Positions 35,033 through 46,589 of a DNA stretch of 64,000 nt are shown one piece after another. The stretch's first letter is position 1; every line of letters begins with the position of its first letter. The position numbers were made by a program, and so were the translations under genes. Below the pieces are notes generated by a model, which saw only the letters and a program-made list of their open reading frames with translations, was not told the DNA's origin and ran no database searches. The DNA comes from Ophioceras dolichostomum. Its lineage: Eukaryota; Ascomycota; Sordariomycetes; Magnaporthales; Ophioceraceae. The stretch is from positions 1-64,000 of the forward strand of contig PYST01000096.1 in NCBI GenBank assembly GCA_003049485.1, given 5' to 3'.

Positions 35033-37142
35033 GGCTGGTGCTGGTGATGCCGGAACGGCCGAGGATGGATCATCAAGAAGGGCAGGCGCTGGAATCAATT
35101 ACAAAGAAGGGAAATGGGGGAATTAGATCAGGGAGCACGGGTAATGATTCCGGCACGGCGTGGAGAGATGGAGATGGAAATGAATATGCTATCTGTAAAG
35201 CGAAATTGAAGAAAGAAAGACAACAAGAAAAAAAAACGAAGAAAGCTCTCGACGACGTTTCGTTGTCTGTATGCCACGATTCCGTCTCAGGGCTGCCTGC
35301 GGGTGCGGCTGTCCGCTTGGCGCCCGAGTGGGCGTGAGCACTCACGCAGAGTCAGTAGCTCCTACGCCACCGATGACCATGGGTCCCCCGGCCGCAGAGA
35401 GCCTGGCCAAAGTTGATGGAGACACGGCCTGGGGCGAGTGACCACCACAGCAAAGCTCCACAACGGATAGCCATTGAAGGCCCCAAAACAGCACTGGAAT
35501 CGAGAACAAAAAGCTGCACAGCGGTGTCATTCTATCACTGCTGCTCAAGAACGACGTAGCCGATTGAGAGGCCTGCGCGTCCTGCACCACGCTATCGTGC
35601 CACAAGCACTCGAATTTCGAATTCCCTCACTGTCGTTGGGAACGGCCACGACGATTATTTAGGTACACCCAATCACCAACAGCAGCGATAGAAGGCGCAG
35701 GCGACACAGTTAGACCATATTCCATGTGGACACCCGAGCTCTTGTCACTAATCTAAGAACTGGATTGGTGGTGTTTCCTGGTAAATCTCTCCCGATAAAG
35801 TCGGCCGTGACAAGAGATAAGGAGAAGAAGACCTTGTTCTGCAGCACTAAAGCCAGTTGCTGAAACTGCCGAACACATCAAGAAATAGTGCGAGACATTC
35901 AATTCATTGCCCAGATATTCCTTACAGACAGTTACGGATCAACTAGGAGCCCGGTGATTTTTTATGTGCCTTTCTATTCCGTGCATGTATGGAACTCGGC
36001 AGCGACTGTGTTAGATGCTGAATTCTGTGTTCATGTCCTCGCTTTCCACGTCTTATAGCAACATGGACATGAAAGGCGAAGGATCATAAGGCTATTTGCT
36101 GTGCTGAGATTAGCTGGGGACCAATCAGTTCTCGTAGTTGAGGACAGGAAACCACCTTCGACAGCGCCCTCCGACAGTCTGCATTGCGGTCGCGCAATCA
36201 TTTTGCTTCGGGTTACCGATAAACTTCCAGCCCTCGTTTCTATGAGGCTCTTCTTCCCTATCGTGGGCTTTCCCTCCCTCCCGTTGCCTCCCTCCCTCCG
36301 TCCCTCCCGCCACCCGTCATGCATAGCCGATCGAAAATGCACGACCTTCAGACGATTATGGAGCCAGAAGACCAAGTCAACGGACAACTCTCTGATAACA
36401 CACTACCGTTCTGACGTGAACCACAACATGGTACGGAGAGGCTACCTATATTTATGCATCAATCTCACGGCCCCCAACGGCACGGCACAGTACTGGTGGA
36501 CTACCTAGATGAGATGTTTCGTCGATCTTGTACGCAGACAATGACGTCGTCCATCGAAGAGTGTTTCCTCCCACATATGCTCATCGCCTTCACAAGATAC
36601 ACCGGGTACCTACCCAATGAACAGATCCTGGGTGCTGCATCAAGTGGCCTGCAGATATCAAGTAGAATCGATTCGTGTCTTGGCAATATCGAAAGATTCT
36701 CCTTTCCCATCCTAAATCGCCAGGACGCAAAAGATTTCTCCAACCACCTCCACCACCTGCGCAGCTAGATTTCACAACCGACAAGCCCAGCCAGCCAGCC
36801 TCGAGTCTCCCCTCCCGCTAACCTCCCCCTTCGCCACCCCAAACGTCATCTGGCGAAAGTGTGAAAGTGCAGAAGTGGAAGCTATGCACAGATGATAGAT
36901 ATTAAAAAAAGACCAATAGCTCATCGCGGCCGCCCGAACATCCTCCCGACTGCACGTATGCAGCCCACGACTTCAAGAGAGTAAGGTAGGTAGGTATGCA
37001 TGAGAGAGAAAACCTAGGAGCAAACAAAAGAACCATCCAAAACAAGTGGCAAGCAACAAAGCAAAAAGAGTCGACAAGCAAGCACCTAACCGCCAAAAAA
37101 GAGCCCCGAACAGAAGAGAATAAGACGGTCGCCTTCTTCACA
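35033..37142. other. Intergenic region between VPS10 and the SUN gene
   Basis: This holds the upstream region of VPS10 (35033 rightward) and the 3' flank of the SUN-family gene. It contains only short unrecognised frames and GGTA-type repeats near 36984-36996. Confidence 0.45.
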
Positions 37143-38501
37143 CTAACTGCCCTTAGAGAAGACGAAGGTAGCGGTGCCACCCGAGGAGGAGATAGCGGTC
37201 TACCATGTCCATAGTTGTTAGCATCTGTTGTTCGGCATATTCAGGCAGTGGGATGGATGGAAGGGGTTGTGATGTGGGATGTCAAAAAAACATACGGTGC
37301 AGCCGGTTCCGCCACCACTGTACACACCGCCCTTGAGATAGCAAGGGGCGTTGATGTCGCCAGTGATCTCGATGTCGAAGTCCAGCTTAGCCGAGCTGGT
37401 GGGTGCGTTGTTGAAGATGGACAGGTAGGTGATGCCGTAGATGTCCTTGCCGACGCCGAGGTTGATGGGCGCCCAGTTGCCGGCCGAGTCCGGGAAGTTG
37501 GCGCTGTTCCACGTGCAGGCGTCCTCGACGCCGACGTTCAGGTTGTTGACGTAGTACTGGGCGCTGGTGGCCTTGTCCCCCCACTTGTACGACACCGTGG
37601 CGTCCGGGTTCAGCAGCGTGTACGTGCCACCGGACTCGGTGACGGTCGCGATCGACATCTTCTCGTCGCCGGGGTAGTTCGTCTGGCACACGCACGACTT
37701 CCCGGGCAGCTTGTTCTGGACGTACACGCCGCCGGCGCCGGCCTGGCACAGCGTCTTGTACGAGGGCCGGGTGAGCTCCAGCTTGCCGTCCGCGTTGCAC
37801 CACAGACCGCCGATCGACTGGCCGGTCGCGCCCTGCGACGTCTCGGGCCACTGGGACTTCTGGTAGCCGGCGGGGCAGGCGTACGAGCAGAACGAGTTCT
37901 TCGTGCAGGTGCCCGAGATGGCCTGGTCGATCGAGCTGATCAGGACGCCGGGGGTCCACGAGCCGGTCTGCTGGATGCTGGCCCAGCCGCTTAGGCCGAT
38001 CCACGACAGAGGGACGGCGCCGTACTGGGTCGGGAGGGTGTCGCACGAGAGCTGTCCGCTGGGGAACTCGGCGTCAATGCCAGTCGCGCCAGATGAGGCG
38101 CTGGAGGAGGAAGCCGCCGAGCTGGAGCCCGCGGCAGAGCTGGTGGCCGCCTTCTGCTCGAAGAACTGGGCGGCCTGCGAGGACGAGCTGCTCGCGGACG
38201 AAGTGGTCGTGACGGCGGGAGGCGGCGGCGGGGTGAACGTCGGGGTGGTCTCGCCCACGACCGAGTAGAAGCCGTTCTCAATGCCCTCCTTAGCCTTCTC
38301 CTGGTCGACGGGCTTGCCGTCGAGCTCGTACTGCGTCACGGTCGGGCCCTGGACGTATGTGGTGACAACCGCGGGCGCTCGCTTCTCGATAGGGCTTCCG
38401 GCGTCCTTCTTGGCATGGAGATGCCTGTGCTGGTGGTGCTGGGCACCGCTGACCCCCGCGACCAAAGTCGCCGCCAGGGCTAAGTTGGCGATTCCCTTCA
38501 T
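37143..38501 (-). CDS. SUN-family secreted cell-wall protein (GH132-type)
   Basis: Exon 1 (38501-37296) and a short exon 2 (37199-37143, encoding the end ...SSGGTATFVFSKGS) flank a 96-nt intron and give 420 residues. The N-terminus has a signal peptide (MKGIANLALAATLVAGVSGA), a His-rich stretch and a Kex2-type Lys-Arg site (residues 40-41), as is usual in the family. A Pro/Ser/Thr/Ala-rich linker follows. The SUN domain (about 147-420) shows CDTLPTQYGAVPLSWIGLSGW, FCSYACPAGYQKSQWPE, IGGLWCNADGKLELT, SAQYYVNNLNVGVEDACTW and NWAPINLGVGKDIYG, with the conserved cysteines. Members such as yeast Sim1, Uth1, Nca3 and Sun4 act in wall remodelling and septation and have beta-1,3-glucan-related activity. 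Which paralogue this corresponds to is not decidable here. A TATA element lies upstream. Confidence 0.94.
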
Positions 38502-38548
38502 GTTGTTAGAGGCTTGTCTGCCACCAATAGTATCGGTTCGAAGTCAGG

Positions 38549-38554
38549 TATATA
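38549..38554 (-). promoter_or_regulatory. TATA-like element upstream of the SUN gene
   Basis: TATATA in the context CTATATACC lies about 48 nt upstream of the SUN-family start codon on the minus strand. This is close enough to imply a short leader. No experimental support is available. Confidence 0.35.
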
Positions 38555-41500
38555 GAGGTTGGAATCGATGAAGCAGCTACGAGGACAAAATCAGTCAGCA
38601 TGTTCAACACAGGTTCCTAGCATCTCCTGGCTTCTCGATCGACCGCAGAAACCTTCTGTGAGAAGGGTCCTGCCGTGTTCTGGCTCGAATTCATGCGTGG
38701 CATGGGATGATAAGCCAAGGTTCGACGTTCGAGAAGCTTGTCATCTCATGATGGGATTCCTGCGTAGTTTAACCAATCCGACCCCTGAATCCAGCGCCAG
38801 ATATGCAAGCATTCCGTGGTACTTACTTCGATCGCAGGACGACGACTGGTAGCTGACTTAATGAAGCGAGCGACGAGGTAATTGGACTTATTTTGAGTTG
38901 TAAGTAAAGAACGACGAGGGTAGGTTTGTCCGCGGTCCCGGAAAAAAGAGTGTGTGAGAGAGAATGAACCTCTCTGTTGGAAACAGGAAACAACGCGATG
39001 GACGAGTTAGCGGAAGGGGTCAAAACGAGAGTGAGCCCGGCATGGGGGTTTTGTTAGAAGGTGAAAAAGAGCGACGATGGTGAGGAGATGGCTGGCAGTC
39101 AAGGGGAGAAATGAGGGTGGGGAGTCATGTGTGGTCAGTGCTGGCCACCCGTCGCCGTTGGCGAAATTACATTTCTTGGGCGGTCGAGAGGCGCTTGGCG
39201 GGTCGTGTGTGGTCGGTGGGTGGTGCCGGCATGGTGCAGCCGTGGTGCAAGCCAAAAAAGGTGCACCAGGACGCAGGGACAGAAGACAGGGTCACCGCCG
39301 CCTTCCAAAATTGTCGCCCACTTTGATGGGCCAAACCCTGATTTATCCCCCTGCCAATCTGGCTCTCCTCGTTTGATGCTGTTTCGAACAAGAGAGAAAA
39401 ACAGAGGGGACTTACGACGACAAGTGTGGCGAGGCAAGACGGGGGGACTCTTTGCTAGTATGACTGGCAGTGGTAACTCTGGGACGGGGATTCGAATGAT
39501 GAACTTCTATCATAAATTAGGTCGACCAAAACAACAATCCCGTGTCTTGTGCGCGGAGGGATTCGTGTCGGTCAACACTTGAACTGACCGTCAGATAGGC
39601 TGGCGTGCGGGAGGATGAGGCCTCTAATCAGGGGTCGAGATGGTCAAGGGGTTCATTGACATGACATCTCCAGATCGCAAGATCCAGTCGACTTGAGGGA
39701 CTGGGAAGACCCTTTGTTCAGATTTCAACTCCCGCTCTTTAATTTGTATACCAATCCTATGAACTACCTCGCTCTCAAATGATTTCCTTCGCGACGACCT
39801 CCAGCCGTCATGATTTCTTGTTCTTTCAACGACAAGGAGACCAAACAACGACAACAATGACAGCAGACAAGGAGATGGAGGGTCCTTGCCCCTGAAAATG
39901 GGTGCTGAAATGTGGGGGCCCGTGCCAAGAATGCTTCTTGTCTTTCAAGATGGTTCCTGGCTAAGCCTATTTCGGCATGTTTTGAAATGTCGATCGCTGC
40001 GCCAACTCCACGCTAACGGCGCATTCAGATCGCCATGTTTGGTGAGTGCCGGCTGCCCAGAGTGTTTGCATCTGCCTGTTCCCGTCCGCGAACTTGCATC
40101 GAAGACTCGCATCAACAAGGCTCACACAACCCGTCGCCTATCTACTTTGCTGTATGTTGTAATGGAAAGAAAGGGGGAAATTCTGGCGCCGGGCAAAGTT
40201 CTGCCTCCTTAGACCGGAACTCTCGCGTCGTCCTGAATTCGAACCTCCGTAGACGCCTTGAGGCAACGTACCTCATGTAAGACCCAAAGTAAGTACGCAG
40301 TACTCCAAACAGAGTGCGAAAAAGCAGAACCTGGCCGAGACTCCCAGAATCGCGTTCCAACCAGAGTTTGACTCCTCCCAAACATCTGGCCAGTGGCCAC
40401 TAGCCGCAAACGGCTATCCTTAACCTCCGAACGGCACCTCTTTGTCTTGCCGGCTGATCGGAACCATGCAACCGGGCTGCGGGTATTCTATCACTATGCA
40501 GTGCTCTACCTGGTACATGCCAACCGGAGAGCAAGGTCTAGCTGTCTGGCCTGCTGCCTATAGCAAAGATCCTTGGGCCGGCTTCTAGAATTCTGATGTC
40601 CTCAAGTGAAGGCATATAATGATTGCCTTATCGAGGTGATCTACGCCTCGGTTTTCTGGGGAGCCTCGGTTCCGCTCTAGGCCGGCCGACCCTAACGGCT
40701 ATTGTCAGCCTGACAAGTTCGTGTTGCCTGTCATAGAGAGATGTCTTGTCTCTGGAGCAATCGTTCCCAAAAGAAACCGCCGCAGATATCATGAGGCACA
40801 TGCTAACGACCGTTTGGTCGCAGACTACGTGCCAAGTTCGCAACTTCTCATGATCCACGGCGAGCGTGTGGGTGGGTGTGGAAGGCCGAACGAATTCACT
40901 CCCGTCATTGTTCCACATGCCAATTCAGCCTAAGATAGCGAGCCTCAAAGCTAGACAACAGGAGGCGATTGTTGCAAGTGGAGCTAGTTAACGAAACTGC
41001 ACCCCTTCACTCGCTGAGATTTTCTCGGAGAGCCAGCAGGTGTAACTAAGCACCAGTTCGGTCTCTGTCGATAGGCTACCCATGCGTAGCCCGGCCGTTC
41101 AGCCGTTGAGTTTGTCTTCTCTGGTCGTAGCCGAGGCTCTACTTGCCCGCCTTACGTGGACACGTCATCCGAATCGACTCCTCGCCGGGTGATTCGAGCC
41201 GTCAGCTTCGGGCGTGGAGGGGTGTCGAGAACCTGCTCCCTCGACGCAAGTTACACAGGATTCCGGGCGGTGTTCGGCATGACGCAGGTGGCCCGTGGCG
41301 GTGGCTCCTGGAACAACTGGCCCGAGGACCAAACTGGTTTGCTTCAAGAGTTGGAGCAGCGGCCGTGGACTCGGCATCTCCTATTAAAGAGTATCACGTT
41401 GCTCACATCCTCTGCATAACCTCGCTCCTGTTCTATTAACCTCGGCGGTTCCTGCTCTGAGGTGTCAATCCGGGATGGTCTCCATGTTCGTCTCATGGCC

Positions 41501-44030
41501 GGAGTAGGCTGACGCCAACGGCATCTTGGTCGGTGCGGGGATCGAACCCGGCGACTCGGTCGGTCCACCATTCGGAAGCAGGAAGGGCCGGACTAAGAGA
41601 AGTCAAGCTGGGGATTTGCCAGATTCAAAACACTAGCGCGACCGTGTGTTTGCGAGAAGAGGTCTTGACTGGCCCATCAAGAAGAGGCAGAAGGGGCAGA
41701 CATCCCCCTGTAGTGCAGTCTGTCTTATACAGGCCGATTGGCTAACTCAATTGTGATGACACGTATGTATGTAGACTCGCCCCAACCGCATTCTCACCTC
41801 GAGACTAGTGGACTCGGGATACTGGCTGGCAGGACTTATAATATGCACCAGTGGTGCGAATTGACGCGTTGCACATAGAGTTCAAATTTCTCGTGGTGAA
41901 GGCTCCAGATTGGTCATGCTATCGGAGTAATGGGTCAGCCGCAACGCACGCACAAGTGTCAGAGCAAAAAATAGGGGCAACCATCATGACCAATGACAGT
42001 GAGGAGTGGCGCGGATGCAAAATGTGACGTCTTGCAAAGTCTCCACGACTTTCTTGTGGTCACCTGTCCGCCACAACCTGTGCAAGTCGTGATAGGTTGA
42101 TCAGCGACGTCTTCAGCTCAGTATGGGTGAGACGTGAGTAGCACCGGGAGGTCAGCCCGAGGTTTGGACAGGGGCGCTGCTGAACGCCCCCAAATGCGTT
42201 CGTGTGGCTCTCTTAGGCTCTCAGGCCAGCCCGCCAACGAGCACAAGTTTCATAGGTCGGCAGCGATGCCTACCATTATCCCCTTTATCTTTACGAAACT
42301 GGGGGATAATGCAGATAGTACTCGGGGGCCAGGACAGAAAGCACGGGAGGAGTAGGCGGACCGACGACACTGCTGGAGGAGTAGGATACAACCGTATCCA
42401 TCAAGACAAGGTGAATGCGCCAGCCAACGGTGTCAGTGGGAGGTAGCATTTCGTATGACAGGCCCTCTTGGGTTGAAGTGGCTGAGCCCCCAAAATGCCC
42501 ACGCGAGATCCGGCTCGGCGGCATCTGGGAGGCAAGGCTGAGGCTCTGATTAATCAGATGCAACCACAGTGTGAACGAGCTCTCGGATGCCGCTTTTGGG
42601 AATGAGAGAAGCGCAACGGCCCATCGAAAAAGCGTGACCCGAGGCTCCAGGCTCTAGGCTCCAGGCGCTTCGACTATTCCGCTCGCCGGCTGCGAGGACG
42701 AATAATCATCACCTGGCAAGTTCACAGAGATTCGCGGATGACGCCATGCATAATTGGGAAGGGATGGAGGCAACAGTGAATATCACGTCAGGCCAGGGGC
42801 AACGGTGAAGGAATCAGAGGAGGGTTGGGGGCCGTGATTGGCGGCAGACCTGAGTCGGGCGTACCACCCACTCGCGCCACATGGCAGCTTTGAGGAGCCA
42901 GCTCTCCCAAAGTTACCAGACCGGGCGCACAAGCCCAGCCCAGAAGGCTGTCTGTCTGTCGTGCATCGACTTTTTGCCCCAATCCAATATTTTCTGTCAC
43001 GATGAGACGACCGCAGCGAGCTGCTGAAAATGATAATAAAATGCCTCGGAGAGCCCGTGTGTATTGCATGTACATGCATTATAATAAGGAAAATGGGCTG
43101 GACCGAATTCCAGGTACCTATCATGGCACTTTGGCGGAATACGGTGCGGCAGACCTCTTTAGTGAGCAGAAGAGGTACCAAAGGAACCAACTGAAAGCCC
43201 GGGAGCCCGTATTGGAATTGACCAGCGGGGCACAGCCACGACCCCTTGCAGACCGGAGGGAGCATCCTCCCCCGCGGCTGCTCAAGGTTACTTGCAGCAC
43301 CGCAGGCTGGCTCGAAGAGGGAAGCAACAGTGAAGCAACCGTCAAGGGCGACTTGGCCTCGCCATTTGAGCCTCCAGATCCGATTGATCAAGAAGAACGA
43401 GATTAAGATGCTCCGTCCACATCGCAAATTAATCGCAGCTGTTGGCGCGCGAAAGAGAATCGTCGTCAGCAGTGGGGTGCAGAAAGTGCAGCGGGAGCCA
43501 GATGCAGCGGGGGATTACTTCTGTGTGACTTCTGGTTACCAAACCGCTTTCAGGGCAAGCAAGCAGTTCTCTGTCGGCAGGGGTGGGTCCTGGTTGAAGC
43601 CACAGACGGGCAGTGAGGCCGGACAGGCTGAAAACAGCATTTTGAGTGGGCCCGCACCAACCACAACAACACCGCCATCATTTTTTCCTCCCACCTCCCA
43701 CCCCCCAGCGACCGTGACTCTGGGGCCCATCCTCCGACCTTCAGCCTCCTTTCCCCCATCATCATTCTGCGTGCTCCCACCAAACGTCATCTTCCCATCG
43801 GCGATCAACAGAGAAAGGTCCGGGACATCTGCCTGAAACTCAAGTAAATTCCTTCCCCAAACACTCGCTTGTCTCTCTGGGATTTCTCTCGTTTTCCGCC
43901 CATTTTTTTGCAATTTTTTCTAGCGTCAGGAAAGGGCCCAAACCCCCCGGATTCCCTCACGTTCGCGAGAGCTCTCGCCACGATTCCAGCCACACCTCGA
44001 AAGCCCCCCGTCGGTCGTCGTCACCGAACG

Positions 44031-44066
44031 ATGCGACACGGTCGAAGACCAAGGCACAGAGCTTGA
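44031..44066 (+). promoter_or_regulatory. Candidate upstream ORF in the zinc-finger gene leader
   Basis: An 11-codon frame (MRHGRRPRHRA, stop TGA) ends 89 nt before the main ATG. If it is in the transcript it could lower translation. The transcription start is unknown, so this is tentative. Confidence 0.3.
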
Positions 44067-44155
44067 CTGGCTATTGACCGAGCCTAACGAGTCTGGCGTG
44101 GAAGACTTGACGAATTGGACCGAGACTTTGTCGCGGCGCACCCTCTCCGCCGCCC

Positions 44156-46589
44156 ATGGCATCTCAAAAAGGGCCCGTCGCAACCGAAGCTCCCTTCATC
44201 GCTCCCACGGCGCCTCCAGCTGTTGCAGCCGCGCCCCTTGTTTCCAACGAGATCTTCGCGCCAGAAGCACCCCGTTCGAGCTCCTTGAAGAGGCCTCGCG
44301 AGGACATTCTCGCATCTCCCGTGACCGCGACCTCCGGCCAGGTCAATTCCGAACTTTCGCCCGTCTCGAAAATCCAGCGCCTCAATTTTCTGGCCTCCAA
44401 GCCATCGCCCGCGCCGCCGTTGACGGGCGCCGCCGCGGAGGAAGAGGAGCGCCGCCTCAAGGCCAAGGAGGCGGCGCGCGCCGCTGAAGCCAGCGACAAC
44501 CCGAGTCATAGGGTTTTGGCCGCGCTGATGTCGGCGACGAACATGATAAGCCGTGCCGGGGACTCGCCCGGTGCGGCGCCCGCGTCAGCAGCCCCCGCTG
44601 CTGGTTCTCCCGCTGCTGCCTTAGAGGCTGACAACAACAGCAGCAGCAACAACAACAACAACAATGACAGCAATGGGAAATCTGCTCCCAGCCCGGCCGC
44701 AGTCCCGGTAGCGCAAGCGCCACCACAGCTCGCCGCCGAACACGGCGAAGGCACCAGCCCTCACAGCGCAGTGAGCGGGCCCAGTGTCGGGAATTCGTAT
44801 CAGGTTGTCCACAGTCCGGCGCCGATGGACGTCGATCAGCGCAACGATCACCAGGGAAGCTTTGTCGCGCAGTCGGAAACGCCAACGGAGGAGAAGAACA
44901 CTGCTTACTCGTACCCAGGCATGACGGCGCCGACCGCGCCCATGGCCGCCCCTGCTGCCCTCCAGCGCGGCATGAGCCTGCCCATGACCACGACGTCGGC
45001 CACAGGGCAGCACCCAGAATTAGCACCCCGGTCACCTTCGTCTAAGAAACACAAGTGCCCTTACTGCGACACCGAGTTCACGCGCCACCACAATCTTAAG
45101 AGCCATCTGCTCACGCACAGCCAGGAAAAGCCATATGTCTGCCAGACCTGTCAGATGCGCTTCCGGCGCCTACACGACCTGAAGAGGCACAGCAAGTTGC
45201 ACACAGGAGAGAAGCCGCACATATGTCCCAAGTGCAACCGCAAGTTCGCTCGCGGCGACGCCCTAGCGCGTCATGCGAAGGGTGCCGGTGGGTGCGCTGT
45301 CAGGAGAGCTAGCGAGGGCAGCTTCGGCGGCGACGACTACGATGAATCCATGCATGAGGGCGACGACACCACCATGTCGGGCATGTACGACGGCAACGAC
45401 ACCGAGTTGACGGAGGAGGAGCGCAGGCGACTCAGCCTACCCACCATCAGGGCGCACAACGTTGCCGCACCTGAAGGTTTCGGCCACACACATGCGCGGA
45501 CGTTCCCGCAGGCCGGACCTCGCCAGGGCGCCGCCGGAGGTTTGTACTCACCCTCTGATCCCATCGCCGAACTAGTTCGCCTCAGCCAGGACTGGCGTCA
45601 ATCCCCAGGCGCCGCGATGCCCACCGCTGTATCGTCCCACGGCCTGCCGGCTATAGAAGAAGAATCAGCCACGCAACCGGCCAGTGGTGGCGGCGGCGAC
45701 GGCGGCGGCGGAGAACAGCAATGGCTCCCATATAGTCCAGGCATCACCCATGCCTCAGCCTCACCCATCAGTACCGGAAGCTCATACCTCTCAAATCGTA
45801 AAGGCATCACCAGCCCAAAGCCCCTGAGTCCAGGGACCGCCCTCGCCACCCAGCTCGGCCATGACCATGGGAATCGTCAGCGTTCACCGAGCATGACGAC
45901 ACAGGCTCATCAGCTATACGGGCGACGCCAGTCGGACCTCGCCTCTCCGCATGGTATGTTCTGCCTACCTTTCCGAACCCTGGTCCAACAACGACTATTC
46001 CGATAGCGACACGAGATAGGTCATCCCAACCCAACCCTCACTCACTCACTCTAACACATCCCTCCATCAAACAGCCACAGTACCTCCAGCACCAGCTAGC
46101 GCAACCAATGCCCCCGCCCCCGCTGGCGCACCTGGGAGCACCGCCACCACCGCCAACCACAACCAGTCAGGAGGGGCTCAACCGCGGGCGTCCAACGCAA
46201 GCGTCGCCGTGGCCGACAACTCTGCCAACCTGTTCGCGTCGGGCGACGGCGGCATATGGGCGTACATCCATACCATCGACAGCAAGTGGGAGGCCGCCAA
46301 CAAGACGCTGCAAGACCACATCGTGGCGCTGGAGGGGGCCAAGGCCGAGTCGGACGCCCAGATCGGCTACCTGAGCGAGCGCGTCAACCAGCTGGTCGAG
46401 GAGAGCAGCTTCCTGCGGCAGCAGCTCAGCATGCTGCGCGGCGACATGGCCGACTCGCGCCGTGGTGGTGGCGGTGGCGAGCCCGAAGCCGCGGAAGCGC
46501 CAGCGCCGGAACAACGACAGCCGTCCGCGGCGGCTGTGGCTGCGGCGGCGGCGGCTGCGGCTGCGATCGCTGTGGCCGAGAAAGCGTGA
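44156..46589 (+). CDS. C2H2 zinc-finger transcription factor with C-terminal coiled coil
   Basis: Exon 1 (44156-45953) and exon 2 (46075-46589) flank a 121-nt intron (GTATGT, CTAAC, ACAG) and encode 770 residues. Three tandem zinc fingers lie at about 299-380: CPYCDTEFTRHHNLKSHLLTH, CQTCQMRFRRLHDLKRHSKLH and CPKCNRKFARGDALARH...C. The last has Cys in place of the final His. Linkers QEKPYV and TGEKPHI are canonical for DNA binding. The N-terminal 290 residues are Ala/Pro-rich with a basic RLKAKEAARAAEA helix and an Asn/Ser tract. After the fingers come an acidic stretch, LTEEERRRLSLPTIRAHNV and a Gly-rich run. Residues about 660-710 (WEAANKTLQDHIVALEGAK to LRQQLSML) form a coiled coil suited to dimerisation. 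The finger set resembles fungal Azf1-like regulators, but targets are unknown and no symbol is assigned. The ATG context CGCCCATGG is good. Confidence 0.9.
44631..44663 (+). repeat. AAC/AGC trinucleotide tract encoding Asn/Ser
   Basis: A run of Asn and Ser codons lies in the disordered N-terminal half of the zinc-finger protein. It is prone to length variation. Confidence 0.8.

Larger units (their letters stand above)
38502..44155. other. 5.6-kb divergent intergenic region between SUN and zinc-finger genes
   Basis: I see no supportable protein gene. The two ends are the promoters of the flanking genes. The interior contains scattered small frames, a TAGGTACCTA-like palindrome near 43112, a tRNA-like T-arm remnant near 41528-41560 on the minus strand, and a pyrimidine-rich leader before 44156. 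Confidence 0.45.

Noticed and set aside
37215..37994. 259-codon open frame opposite the SUN-family gene
   Set aside because: It is an antisense shadow. The minus strand has the signal peptide, Kex2 site and SUN domain.
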